Notes: generated by a model not told the origin, from the sequence alone. 64,000 nt of DNA from Neobacillus mesonae (GCF_001636315.1 NZ_KV440949.1:3776973-3840972); one strand, 5' to 3'. Counted from the stretch's first letter, positions 1-8,860 are shown. Numbers and translations: made by a program.

Positions 1-1185
1 CGAAAAAAATGGTTTTTTTCTGTTGCTGCCACAGCTATTTTTTTATTTGGATTTTTAACCTCGATCCGTCTCTCACCAGCGTTTGCTGACTATATTTCCG
101 TCATTCCCGGCATGGAAAAAATAGTTGATCTTATTCGAACCGATAAAGGAAGAATGCTGGCCGTTGAAAATGATTATTATGAAAAAATCGGTGTGTCCCA
201 AGAGAAAAATGGCTTGAAGTTTACGATTGATGGCGTAATTGCCGATCAAAGCCAGGTGGTCCTGTTTTATACGATAACATCCAAGGATAAGCAAAAAATA
301 CTCGAAACGGAGAAGGTTCAATTGGAAAGTTTTGAAGGGAAAAAGCTGGAGCTTGGAGGCATATCAATGGGAAGCCCGCTTTATTCAGAAAAAGGAGCAA
401 CCACACATAGTGATATGTTTGAATTTTATTTTCAGTCACCTCTTCAAGAAAAAAAACTACAGCTGAAGGTTTGGGTAAAAGGGAAGAAAGTAAAGGAAGA
501 ATTCACAATAAACTTTGAACTAAAAAAAGACATACAGTTGAAAAAGTCATTTGTTATTAACAAAACAATTTCAATGGAAGGACAAAAAATAACATTTTTA
601 AATGCCGACATATATCCATTACGTGTGGCGGTCCATGTCAAAATGGACCCAAACAATAGCAAAAGGATCCTAAGCTTTGATGACCTAAGGCTTGTAGATG
701 AAAATGGAGAAACATGGAATAAAATTAATAACGGGATTACTGCAAATTTGATATCACCTGATGAAGCTGTTATTTACCTGCAAAGTAACTACTTCCGGGA
801 ACCAAAGGAATTGTATTTGGTCTTTAATAAAATCCAAGCAGTCGACAAGGATAAAGCCTTTGTTGTAGTGGATACAGTAAAGCGGCAAATCCTAAAACAG
901 CCAAAAGGAAATTTACTACGAAATTTACGAGTAGAAGGAAACGAGCTAATCTTCGACCTTCATACTAAAAAAGAATTCAACGCATTTCTCTTTACAAGAA
1001 TAACGGATGGGAATGGAAAGGAACTACCATCTAATTATGGCTTCACCGAGGGAATGAATGAAAAAGGAATCACCGAATTCGGAGTCAGCATTCCTAATCC
1101 AAAACATCAAACCAACCCAATCTCTTTAGAACTAAGCGCCTATCCATCCTGGATCAAAGGCAATGAAAAAATAAAGGTAAAATAA
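1..1185 (+). CDS. DUF4179/DUF5643-type membrane protein, 5' end missing
   Basis: The frame is open from base 1, so the start lies outside the window. The visible part starts with a basic patch and a hydrophobic segment (about residues 4-21), then an extracellular beta-rich region of about 370 residues. Just after the membrane segment is FADYISVIPGMEKIVDLIR, the typical opening of DUF4179 proteins, and the C-terminal half looks like DUF5643. Such proteins usually carry a short cytoplasmic N-terminus and are encoded beside ECF sigma factors as presumed anti-sigma factors; the partner would be upstream, out of view. Family call good, sigma link inferred. A terminator follows directly. Confidence 0.8.
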   Translation, partial: RKKWFFSVAATAIFLFGFLTSIRLSPAFADYISVIPGMEKIVDLIRTDKGRMLAVENDYYEKIGVSQEKNGLKFTIDGVIADQSQVVLFYTITSKDKQKILETEKVQLESFEGKKLELGGISMGSPLYSEKGATTHSDMFEFYFQSPLQEKKLQLKVWVKGKKVKEEFTINFELKKDIQLKKSFVINKTISMEGQKITFLNADIYPLRVAVHVKMDPNNSKRILSFDDLRLVDENGETWNKINNGITANLISPDEAVIYLQSNYFREPKELYLVFNKIQAVDKDKAFVVVDTVKRQILKQPKGNLLRNLRVEGNELIFDLHTKKEFNAFLFTRITDGNGKELPSNYGFTEGMNEKGITEFGVSIPNPKHQTNPISLELSAYPSWIKGNEKIKVK

Positions 1186-1187
1186 GT

Positions 1188-1225
1188 AAAAAGGTGCCTG
1201 ACACCAAAATTGTCAGGTGCCTTTT
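1188..1225 (+). terminator. Rho-independent terminator after the DUF4179 gene
   Basis: An 11-bp stem (GGTGCCTGACA paired with TGTCAGGTGCC, two G-U wobbles), a 7-nt loop, an upstream A-run and a downstream T5. The left arm shares GGTGCCTGACACCAAA with the palindromic element at 29980-30028. Confidence 0.85.
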
Positions 1226-1339
1226 TATGTTTCTAACAAGATAGAATCTTTCACAGAGAATAGAACAAATTCACTGTTCATAAATATTAATAAGGATTAT
1301 GTATTGAGAAAAAAGTAGTAATAATAGATTACAATAGAA

Positions 1340-1368
1340 TTGTCATATGTAAAGACAATAACTATACT
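1340..1368 (+). promoter_or_regulatory. sigmaA promoter of the ECF transporter operon
   Basis: TTGTCA (1340-1345), a 17-bp spacer and TATACT (1363-1368), about 40 nt upstream of the S-component start. I saw no riboswitch-like fold in the short leader, so the substrate cannot be read from regulation. Confidence 0.7.
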
Positions 1369-1407
1369 AGTAATGAGTAAAGAAGAGAAAAGAGGGGGTT
1401 TTTATTA

Positions 1408-2010
1408 ATGAATAAACAAAGCATGTGGTCCTTGCGTTTTTCAACCGCGTCACTTGTTCTGATACCAGTTGCTGTAGGGATTAACTATATTGGCAAATTT
1501 GTTGCCGGGATTTTAAAGCTGCCTTTGTGGCTGGATTCCATTGGTACGGTGTTAGCCGCTATGCTTGGAGGTCCAATTGTCGGAGCGCTGGCGGGTGCAA
1601 TTAATAACATTATTTATGGTTTTACTGATCCGATTTCTTTCGTATATGCCATTACTAGTGTGGCAATCGGTGTAGCTGCTGGGGTTCTATTTTATAAAGG
1701 GTATATTTCCAGCTGGGGTAAAGCTGTGGTGGCCGGAATTATCATTGGCCTTGTGGAAAAAGTGATTTCAACGCCGTTAAATATCGGCTTTTGGGGCGGC
1801 CAGACAGGGAATGTTTGGGGCGATGCGTTGTTCGCATTTGTGCTAGCAAACACTGAATCTACTTGGCTTGCTTCTCTGCTTGATGAAATCGTTGTCGATG
1901 TGCCGGACAAATTATTGGTTGTACTAGTCAGCTATGGGATTTTCCAAGGTTTACCGCGGAATGTGGTTCAGCTGTACAACAATAATGACAAAGTGGAAAC
2001 TTTGGACTAA
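1408..2010 (+). CDS. ECF transporter S component (substrate-binding membrane subunit), substrate unknown
   Basis: A 200-aa, very hydrophobic protein with about six membrane segments and the Gly/Ala-rich look of ECF S components (LDSIGTVLAAMLGGPIVGAL near residues 43-62). An AGAGGGGG ribosome site precedes the ATG. It is followed by T, A1 and A2 genes on the same strand, the layout of a dedicated (group I) ECF importer. S components bind the vitamin, metal or other small substrate with high affinity. No biosynthetic gene or known riboswitch nearby points to a ligand. A 52-bp repeat array separates it from the T gene, which is unusual inside an operon. Confidence 0.85.
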   Translation: MNKQSMWSLRFSTASLVLIPVAVGINYIGKFVAGILKLPLWLDSIGTVLAAMLGGPIVGALAGAINNIIYGFTDPISFVYAITSVAIGVAAGVLFYKGYISSWGKAVVAGIIIGLVEKVISTPLNIGFWGGQTGNVWGDALFAFVLANTESTWLASLLDEIVVDVPDKLLVVLVSYGIFQGLPRNVVQLYNNNDKVETLD

Positions 2011-2031
2011 AGAAATCATTAGGAAGCATTT

Positions 2032-2285
2032 TATGAGGACAGAGGGTTGGGTAAAAAGGCACCCTTTGTCCTCATAGAGTGTTTATGAGAACAGAGAGCT
2101 GTGGGAGCGTGCCGTCCTTGTTCTCATAAAGTGCCCATGAGAACAGAAAACCAAGCAACTGCCCTAATCTTGTCCTCATAAAGCGTTCATGAGAACAGAA
2201 AGCTGAGAAAAAGTGCCGCCCTTGTCCTCATAAAGCGCCCATGAGAACAGAAAGCCTAAGAAACCGCACCAACTATGTTCTCATA
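2032..2285 (+). repeat. 52-bp tandem inverted-repeat array A (5 units) between ecfS and ecfT
   Basis: Units start at 2032, 2084, 2136, 2188 and 2240, exactly 52 bp apart. Each has a left arm TATGAGRACA (2032-2041 in unit 1), a 25-bp variable spacer, a right arm TGTYCTCATA (2067-2076) and a 7-bp linker. The spacer is 26 bp in the last unit. Arms pair perfectly in units 1, 2 and 5, including a compensated change (GAGGACA/TGTCCTC versus GAGAACA/TGTTCTC). Right arm, linker and next left arm could fold as a 10-bp hairpin with a 7-nt loop. Confidence 0.9.
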
Positions 2286-2336
2286 AAAAGTTTATATGCC
2301 ATAAATGCCCTTGAAAATGAAAGCCGGTGAAATTCC

Positions 2337-3104
2337 TTGAAATCAATTAGTCTATTTGTAGATCGGGAATCGTTTGTCCACGACATCGATCCGATTACGA
2401 AACTCTACTATATTTTATTTGCCATCATCATTCCTATTATTCTGCCATCTTTCACGATTTCCACCATATGTGTTGGCATCAGTATTTTGCTATTACTGAC
2501 AGCAAAAGTGATTCGCAAAACACTGCCAGTTTATGGCTTTGTTTTTCTAGTCCTAATAACCGTCGTGATCATTCAGGGCCTGTTTAAGCCTGGGAATGAA
2601 ACGGTTCTGTTTAATCTGGGGCCGTTTGCGATGCATAAGGAAGGACTGTTGTTTGCTATAATGATTGCACTCCGTGTAACCAATATTGTTAGTGCCTTTA
2701 TGATTCTAGTGTTGACAACGAAGCCGTCGGACCTTGTTGAATCGCTTGTGCGGAAAGGTATGTCGCCAAGAATCGGCTATGTTATTGTATCTGTTTTTCA
2801 AATCATCCCGGAAATGATGTCAACGATGAGTACGATTATGGATGCGCAGCGATCTAGAGGTATGGAGACGGAAGGGAAACTACTTATCAGAATCAAAGCC
2901 TTTATCCCGCTGCTTGGTCCAGTCGTGCTGGGGTCGCTTATCAACACGAAGGAACGGGCGATGGCGCTTGAAGTGCGGGGCTTCAATTCTCGCAATCCGA
3001 AAACCTATTTATATGTGGAAAAAACATTTACTTACAGCAAAGCAATTCAGGCTACGATGATGCTGCTGACCATATGTGCCGTGGCATGGAGGATTTTTTT
3101 ATGA
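2337..3104 (+). CDS. ecfT: ECF transporter T component (energy-coupling membrane protein)
   Basis: A 255-aa CbiQ/EcfT-family protein with four to six membrane segments. It carries the expected Ala-Arg-Gly-type coupling motifs: AQRSRGMETEG near residue 176 and ERAMALEVRGF near 205, the cytoplasmic helices that dock on the two ATPases. Start is a TTG with a weak GGTGA site six bases upstream; an ATG would truncate the family N-terminus. Its end overlaps the A1 start by four bases (ATGA), so T and A1 are translationally coupled. Confidence 0.9.
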   Translation: MKSISLFVDRESFVHDIDPITKLYYILFAIIIPIILPSFTISTICVGISILLLLTAKVIRKTLPVYGFVFLVLITVVIIQGLFKPGNETVLFNLGPFAMHKEGLLFAIMIALRVTNIVSAFMILVLTTKPSDLVESLVRKGMSPRIGYVIVSVFQIIPEMMSTMSTIMDAQRSRGMETEGKLLIRIKAFIPLLGPVVLGSLINTKERAMALEVRGFNSRNPKTYLYVEKTFTYSKAIQATMMLLTICAVAWRIFL

Positions 3105-3946
3105 AAAAGATAGTTGTCGAAGGACTTAAATATAAATATCCAATGTCTGAAGAACTTGCCCTGCAAGACATTTCCTTTGAAGTAGAAGAGGGCGAATTCA
3201 TCGGCATTATTGGGGAAAATTCTTCAGGCAAGTCAACATTATGTCAGGCACTAGTTGGTCTTGTCCCGCATTTTTATAAAGGTGCTTATGGTGGAAAAGT
3301 GCTGGTGAACGGGCTTGAGGTTAGAGCACATTCAATCGCCGACATTTCTTTAAAGGTGGGGATGGTGTTTCAAAATCCGTTCACGCAGGTCACAGGTTCG
3401 AAAATGACCGTATACGAAGAAATTTCCTTTGGACTGGAAAATATCGGACTGCCGCGGGAAGAAATGCGGCAGCGGATTGATGAAGTGCTAAAGCTGATGA
3501 AAATTGAACATGTGAAGGACCATAGTCCGTTTGATCTGTCTGGCGGGCAAATGCAGCGGATGGCGATTGCCAGTATTATTGCGATGAAACCGGATATTCT
3601 CGTGCTGGATGAGCCGACCTCCCAGCTTGACCCGGCAGGTTCTGAGGAAGTGTTCCATTCCATTCAAGATTTAAGTCAGCAGGGAATTACGGTCGTAATG
3701 GCGGAGCACAAAATGGAAAAAGTTGCTCAGTATTGCAGCCGGGTGTTGCTGCTGCATGATGGGAAGCTAGTCGATTTTGATACTCCGGAAAAAATATTCT
3801 CACGGGACGACTTGAAAGACTATGGTGTGACCGCTCCAGTATACACAAAAGTGTGCAAGTCGCTGGGGATAAAAAAACTAGGAAGTGATGTCTATCCCGT
3901 GACATTAGAGGATGCGGAATTGGCATTAAGGGGGGCAATGAAATGA
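3101..3946 (+). CDS. ECF transporter ATPase A1
   Basis: A 281-aa ABC ATPase with Walker A GENSSGKST (about residue 43), Q-loop FQNP, signature LSGGQ, Walker B ILVLDEPTSQLD and switch His (AEHK). I place the start at 3101 because a GGAGG at 3088-3092 sits eight bases upstream; an in-frame ATG at 3074 lies inside ecfT and has no such site. It overlaps the genes on both sides by ATGA. With A2 it would form the heterodimeric motor of the ECF importer. Confidence 0.92.
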   Translation: MKKIVVEGLKYKYPMSEELALQDISFEVEEGEFIGIIGENSSGKSTLCQALVGLVPHFYKGAYGGKVLVNGLEVRAHSIADISLKVGMVFQNPFTQVTGSKMTVYEEISFGLENIGLPREEMRQRIDEVLKLMKIEHVKDHSPFDLSGGQMQRMAIASIIAMKPDILVLDEPTSQLDPAGSEEVFHSIQDLSQQGITVVMAEHKMEKVAQYCSRVLLLHDGKLVDFDTPEKIFSRDDLKDYGVTAPVYTKVCKSLGIKKLGSDVYPVTLEDAELALRGAMK

Positions 3947-4737
3947 TCAAAGTTTCGGATCTATCATTTTCCTATTCAGAAAAAGCCCCGCCAGTTCTTG
4001 CTGACATCAACCTAGAGTTTGATCACCGTACCACCGCCATCATCGGACAAAACGGTGCCGGAAAAACAACCTTTGTGAAGCTCTTGAAAGGTTTATTAAA
4101 AGCAAAAAATGGAGGGATTTTGATCGGGGATTATGATGTAAAAATGAAAACCGCGGCTGAACTAGCGAGAAAGATTGGCTTGGTTTTTCAAAATCCCAAT
4201 GATCAAATTTTTAAACGAACCGTTTTAGACGAGGCCATGTTTGGGCTGCTGAATATTAAAATGGGGAAATATACAGCAGAAAAGCTGGCGGTAGAGGCGT
4301 TAAAAATGGTCGGGCTAGACGATAAAACGGCGATGAACCCTCATGATTTAAGCTTATCGGAAAAGAAGCTGCTTTGCATCGCATCGGTGGTAGCGATGGA
4401 TACAGACATTGTGATTTTCGATGAACCGACCATTGCCCAGGACCAAGCCGGGAAAGAAACCATCAGTAAGATCATTCAGGAATTGAAAAAGAAAAACAAA
4501 CTCGTTATGACGATCATTCATGATATGGATTTTGTTGCAGAGAATTTTGAACGGACCATTGTGTTTAATAAAGGGAAAGTCTTGCTTGATGGCAACACAA
4601 GAGAGGTTTTTTCTCAAAAAGAAGTCCTTAAGGAGGCAAATGTTGAACCCCCTGGAGTTACTCAGCTGGGAGATAGGCTGGGCTTAAAGAAAACGATATT
4701 AACCGTAGAGGAATTTTTGCAGGAATGTGCAAAATAA
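3943..4737 (+). CDS. ECF transporter ATPase A2
   Basis: A 264-aa ABC ATPase with Walker A GQNGAGKTT, Q-loop FQNPNDQ, Walker B DIVIFDEPT and switch His (IIHDMDF). The signature is degenerate: LSLSEKK where LSGGQ is expected. In a heterodimer the A1 signature (LSGGQ) faces the A2 Walker A, so one canonical and one degenerate ATP site are predicted. This is the last gene of the S-T-A-A operon; a terminator follows. Confidence 0.9.
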   Translation: MIKVSDLSFSYSEKAPPVLADINLEFDHRTTAIIGQNGAGKTTFVKLLKGLLKAKNGGILIGDYDVKMKTAAELARKIGLVFQNPNDQIFKRTVLDEAMFGLLNIKMGKYTAEKLAVEALKMVGLDDKTAMNPHDLSLSEKKLLCIASVVAMDTDIVIFDEPTIAQDQAGKETISKIIQELKKKNKLVMTIIHDMDFVAENFERTIVFNKGKVLLDGNTREVFSQKEVLKEANVEPPGVTQLGDRLGLKKTILTVEEFLQECAK

Positions 4738-4768
4738 AAGGTTTGGATTATTTAATCCAGGCCTTTTT
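4736..4768. terminator. Bidirectional terminator between convergent genes
   Basis: A-run, stem GGTTTGGATTA/TAATCCAGGCC (one wobble, one mismatch-tolerant pair), T5. It lies exactly between the ends of the ECF operon and the convergent aminotransferase gene. Confidence 0.8.
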
Positions 4769-5891
4769 AAACAATTTGTGAAAGTTCATCTAATGCCAAT
4801 TGTATATCATCCTGCGTGTTATAAAAATGCGGAGCTATTCTAATCACATTTTTTCTCGCCGAAACAATAATCTTTCTTTCTCTTAATTTTGCCTCTACCA
4901 GCGGGGCATTTTCAACATGAAAGGACATTAAGCTGGTTCTATTTTCAATAGTTAATGGTCCAGCAAGAGTCAAACCTTTTTCAAGTCCATAATGGAGTCC
5001 GAATTGGGTTAGATTTTTTAAATGGCTCTCAATATTATTTATTCCCATTTCAAGTAATACCCTCAGAGCCTCATGAGCAGCATATATGCTAATGAAGGCC
5101 GGGGTGCCAGTTTCAAAACGGCGGGTACCCACAGCGGGAATAGGATTCAGGAGATCAAATGCAGCAGATTCCTCTTGCCCCATCCATCCTGTAACTCTTG
5201 GATTCAATTCCTTCGCAAGCTCTTTCCTAATATATAAAAACGCCACACCTGGAATGCCCAAAAGATATTTTCGCGTGCCAGTCGCGAGCATATCAATCCC
5301 CATTTCCTTAACATTAATCGGAATATGTCCTGCGGATTGGTAGGCATCCACGAATAAAAGTGAGCCTTTCCCATGAACGATATCGGCAATTTTTTTAACG
5401 TCTTGTTTGTATCCGTTACAGAAGTTAACATGAGGAATACACGTAAGAAGGGTATCATTGGATACTTTTTTTTCATATTGTTCTAAGGGAATTTCATTAT
5501 TAAAAGAGCGAACTATAGAGAGATGGTCCTTAAAGGTTTTTTGTGCATATAGGATATGGCCGACGGTGGGAAAATCGATATCTGTAAAAACTATTCCTTT
5601 TCGTTTTGGATGATCGGTAAGGGTGGACATTATGGAAGAAAGTGCATCGGAAACTGAACAAAGGATGGCCACCTCATCTTTTTCAGCGCCAATTAGCTGT
5701 GCAAATAATCCCCCTGCCGCGTCAGCTTTTTTTAGTGCAGCACCCCAATTAGTCCCATCATTCAGTAAACTTTGATGATAATCTTCAATAGCTTTAGAGA
5801 CTGGAATCGCTATTGCCCCTTGGGAACAGCTGGCTAGATGTGTATGGCTGGACAGGATGGGGAATAGTGACCTATTACAATTTAAATTCAA
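4767..5891 (-). CDS. Class-V aminotransferase-fold PLP enzyme
   Basis: A 374-aa fold-type I PLP enzyme of the cysteine desulfurase/kynureninase-like branch. FVDAYQSAGHIPI (about residue 180) holds the Asp that pairs with the PLP ring nitrogen, and GTRKYLLG (about 207) holds the Lys that forms the internal aldimine. VGTRRFETGTPAF fits the usual 'R-E-G-T' region. No persulfide Cys loop typical of IscS/SufS is evident, so a desulfurase role is unlikely. Start TTG with AAGGGG upstream. It is divergent from an MHS transporter and near an ornithine-cyclodeaminase-like gene, which suggests amino-acid-like substrate metabolism (inference). Confidence 0.82.
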   Translation of the reverse strand: MNLNCNRSLFPILSSHTHLASCSQGAIAIPVSKAIEDYHQSLLNDGTNWGAALKKADAAGGLFAQLIGAEKDEVAILCSVSDALSSIMSTLTDHPKRKGIVFTDIDFPTVGHILYAQKTFKDHLSIVRSFNNEIPLEQYEKKVSNDTLLTCIPHVNFCNGYKQDVKKIADIVHGKGSLLFVDAYQSAGHIPINVKEMGIDMLATGTRKYLLGIPGVAFLYIRKELAKELNPRVTGWMGQEESAAFDLLNPIPAVGTRRFETGTPAFISIYAAHEALRVLLEMGINNIESHLKNLTQFGLHYGLEKGLTLAGPLTIENRTSLMSFHVENAPLVEAKLRERKIIVSARKNVIRIAPHFYNTQDDIQLALDELSQIV

Positions 5892-6049
5892 ACCTCTGCA
5901 CCCCTTTTCAAGAAATTCTATTCTTTAGGATTGGAATTTAGTAATAACTTCTTCTATAGTCTAAATATACTAAAATATCATAATAATTAAAAATGAATTT
6001 GTAAAATAATATAAAATTGGCTAATATATTCATAAAAAGGGGAATTTTG

Positions 6050-7333
6050 ATGGAGAAAAAACTCGAAATTAAGGTTTTAATTGCTAGTCTTGTAGGAAGT
6101 TCAATTGAATGGTTCGATTACTTTTTGTATGGAACGGTGTCTGCATTAGTATTTAACCAGCTTATATTCCATAGTGAAGATCCTACTGTTGGGCTGATGC
6201 TGGCGTATGCTTCATTTGCCTTGGCCTTTTTTATCCGTCCGCTTGGAGGAATTATTTTTAGTCATATTGGAGACCGGATTGGACGGAAAAAAACGCTGGT
6301 TTTAACACTGTCACTTATGGGCGGTTCAACTGTCTTAATGGGTTTTCTTCCTACATATGAAGCAATTGGTGTTGCTGCTCCGATTATTCTCGTTTCATTA
6401 AGGCTGGTTCAAGGCGTCGGTCTTGGCGGTGAATGGGGTGGAGCGCTTTTATTAGCGGTAGAATATGCGCCGAAAGAGAAGCGAGGCTTCTTTGGCAGCA
6501 TCCCGCAAATGGGTGTCACAATCGGTATGTTACTAGGGACACTAGCCTTGTCGATAATGACGCTTTTACCTGAAAACGCCTTTATGACATGGGGCTGGCG
6601 CGTGCCATTTATTTTAAGTGCTTTACTCGTTTTGTTTGGTTTATGGATTCGCAAAGGGATTGATGAAACGCCTTCATTCAAACAAGCCCAAGAAAAAGGA
6701 GAAATTGCTAAAATTCCTTTCTTGGAAACCATGCGTACCCATTGGAAAGAGGTACTGATTGCGGTTGGAGCAAAAGTAGTTGAAACAGCGCCTTTTTACA
6801 TTTTTGGTACATTTATCGTTTCCTATGCAACTACACAGCTTGGTTTTTCTCGTACGCTCACATTAAATACTGTTACTATTGCCACAATTGTCACTACCAT
6901 CCTCATTCCGATAATGGGAAATCTTTCGGATAAAATCGGCCGGAAGAAGCTTTATGTTGGCGGGACTATTTTGATGGCGCTGTACGCTTTCCCGTATTTT
7001 TGGCTGCTTCACCAAAAATCAGCTGCCATGTTAGTCGTGGCAACAGTTCTAGGGCTTGGAATCATTTGGGCACCAATCACAGCCGTACTTGGCACCATGT
7101 TCTCGGAGATTTTCAAGTCTAATGTCCGCTATACAGGGATTTCCCTTGGCTATCAAATCGGTGCAGCAGTAGCTGGCGGAACCGCACCGCTTGTGGCGAC
7201 AGCCCTTTTGGCAGCTTATGATAATTCCTATGTACCAGTTGCTTTATATATCATTTTAACTTCTGTCATTTCATTAATTGCTGTTTCGGCTATACGTGAT
7301 CGAAAAAATGAGGAATTGGATAAAGCAGCTTAA
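6050..7333 (+). CDS. MFS transporter, metabolite:H+ symporter (MHS) family
   Basis: A 427-aa, 12-segment permease. The N-terminus SSIEWFDYFLYGT and loop 2-3 GDRIGRKKTL, plus GVGLGGEWGGALLL in segment 4, are MHS hallmarks shared by proline/betaine, shikimate and alpha-ketoglutarate symporters. Start chosen at 6050, eight bases after AAAAGGGGA; an upstream TTG at 6017 would bury that site. The divergent aminotransferase and downstream cyclodeaminase-family gene suggest an organic or amino acid substrate, but nothing fixes which. Confidence 0.88.
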   Translation: MEKKLEIKVLIASLVGSSIEWFDYFLYGTVSALVFNQLIFHSEDPTVGLMLAYASFALAFFIRPLGGIIFSHIGDRIGRKKTLVLTLSLMGGSTVLMGFLPTYEAIGVAAPIILVSLRLVQGVGLGGEWGGALLLAVEYAPKEKRGFFGSIPQMGVTIGMLLGTLALSIMTLLPENAFMTWGWRVPFILSALLVLFGLWIRKGIDETPSFKQAQEKGEIAKIPFLETMRTHWKEVLIAVGAKVVETAPFYIFGTFIVSYATTQLGFSRTLTLNTVTIATIVTTILIPIMGNLSDKIGRKKLYVGGTILMALYAFPYFWLLHQKSAAMLVVATVLGLGIIWAPITAVLGTMFSEIFKSNVRYTGISLGYQIGAAVAGGTAPLVATALLAAYDNSYVPVALYIILTSVISLIAVSAIRDRKNEELDKAA

Positions 7334-7339
7334 AGTGTG

Positions 7340-7369
7340 AAAGGAATCGTGTTCTTGCGATTCCTTTTT
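7340..7369 (+). terminator. Rho-independent terminator after the MHS transporter
   Basis: Perfect 10-bp stem AAAGGAATCG/CGATTCCTTT, 8-nt loop, trailing T-run. It separates the transporter from the next gene, so that gene may have its own promoter. Confidence 0.85.
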
Positions 7370-7432
7370 CTGCAATAAGACGAAGGTTTGATAAACTAAT
7401 ATAAATAGACATTTTTAGAAAGAAGGTTAAAC

Positions 7433-8422
7433 ATGCTAATACTATCAGAACCACAAATTCGTTCTTTATATACTATGAAAGATGCGATTCAGGATTTGGA
7501 AGCGGCTTTGATTGACTACATAGAAGGAAAAATTTCAAACCCCCACCGGATGGTAATTGAATTTCCAGATAAAAAGGCATCTGCATTATACATGCCATCA
7601 GCTATCGAATCAGTTGGAAAATCTGCCGTTAAAGTGGTGACCATTTTTCCATACAATCCTTCCATCGGCAAACGGACTACACAAGGTGTGATTTTATTAA
7701 GTGACACCAACAATGGCGATCACTTGGGATGCTTGAATGCCTCTTATTTAACCAGATTAAGAACTGGGGCGGTGAGCGGGATTGCGACGAAGTATCTTGC
7801 CAGGGAAAATGCCTCATCAGTTGCGGTGGTTGGCACCGGGGCAATGGCGGAAGAGCAGCTGCAGGCAGTATTAGAAGTACGCGATATTAAAACAATCATG
7901 TTATTCAACAGAACGAAGGAAAAAGCACAAGCTTTTGCTAAGAAAATTAGTGAGCTTGCTCCGGGTTTTGATGGCGATATCATTGTAATGCATGATGTCG
8001 ATGAAGCTGTATCCAAAGCTGATATTGTCATTTGCAGCACACGTTCCGAAACGCCGGTATTCTCCGGTAAAGCTCTTCGGCCGGGTACGCATATTAACGG
8101 TGTCGGTTCCTATCTGCCTCATATGCAGGAAGTGGATGTAGTTACACTGCATCGATGCTCAAAGATTGTCGCGGATACAATGGAAGGGGTTAAGGATGAA
8201 GCTGGTGACTTTATTATTCCGGCTAATGCAGGGACCTGGAGCTTTTCGGAACTGCATGGAGAAATCGGTGAACTTGCAGCTGGCCAGATTAGCGCCAGGG
8301 AAAATGATGAAGAAATCACCTTCTTCAAATCCGTCGGGATTGCCTACTTTGATATCGCCGTAGCAGCTGCTGTGTATGAAAAGGCAATTCAGGCGGGGGT
8401 AGGAACCCAGGTTGAAATATAG
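7433..8422 (+). CDS. Ornithine cyclodeaminase / mu-crystallin family protein
   Basis: A 329-aa protein with family landmarks: Lys in SAVKVVTIFP (about residue 66), RTGAVSGIATKYLA (about 112) and a Rossmann nucleotide site VVGTGAMAEEQ (about 130). The family includes ornithine cyclodeaminase, alanine dehydrogenase, ketimine reductases and siderophore enzymes such as SbnB; residues alone do not separate these here. AGAAGG ribosome site. Its neighbours (aminotransferase-like enzyme, MHS permease) fit uptake and conversion of an imino or amino acid (inference). No terminator follows; repeat array B begins 28 bases after the stop. Confidence 0.88.
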   Translation: MLILSEPQIRSLYTMKDAIQDLEAALIDYIEGKISNPHRMVIEFPDKKASALYMPSAIESVGKSAVKVVTIFPYNPSIGKRTTQGVILLSDTNNGDHLGCLNASYLTRLRTGAVSGIATKYLARENASSVAVVGTGAMAEEQLQAVLEVRDIKTIMLFNRTKEKAQAFAKKISELAPGFDGDIIVMHDVDEAVSKADIVICSTRSETPVFSGKALRPGTHINGVGSYLPHMQEVDVVTLHRCSKIVADTMEGVKDEAGDFIIPANAGTWSFSELHGEIGELAAGQISARENDEEITFFKSVGIAYFDIAVAAAVYEKAIQAGVGTQVEI

Positions 8423-8450
8423 TAAAAAGATAAAGGTTGACGTTAATCGG

Positions 8451-8860
8451 GGCCCCATTGGAAACACTTTTGTTGCTTTTGCTAAGAGAAATGTCGCCAA
8501 CAGGCCCCATTGGAAACACTTTTGTTGCTTTTGCTAAGAGAAATGTCGCCAACAGGCCCCATTGGAAACACTTTTGTTGCTTTTGCTAAGAGAAATGTCG
8601 CCAATAGACCCCGTTGGAAACACTTTTGTTGCTTGTACTAAGAGAAATGTCGTCAATAGGCCCTATTGGAAACACTTAAGTTGTATTTTAAAAGAGAAAT
8701 GTCGGCAATGGGTCCTATTGGAAACACTTAAGTTGTATTTGCAAAAAGAAATGTCGACAATAGCTCCATTGGAAGCACATTTGCCGTTTTTTGCTAAAAA
8801 GTTATGTTACCAGGGGCTCCATTTGAAAACTTATCTTGTTCAAGTGATGGCGCTGATTCG
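8451..8860 (+). repeat. 52-bp tandem inverted-repeat array B (7 full units plus decayed end)
   Basis: Units start at 8451, 8503, 8555, 8607, 8659, 8711 and 8763, each 52 bp apart, with a decayed eighth copy after 8814. In the first unit: arm ATTGGAAACA (8457-8466), 25-bp spacer, arm TGTCGCCAAC (8492-8501), 7-bp linker AGGCCCC. Units 1 and 2 are identical and unit 3 differs only at its end; similarity then falls steadily to the right. The left arm is the same as in array D at 38 kb. Open frames through this block are repeat artefacts. Confidence 0.9.
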
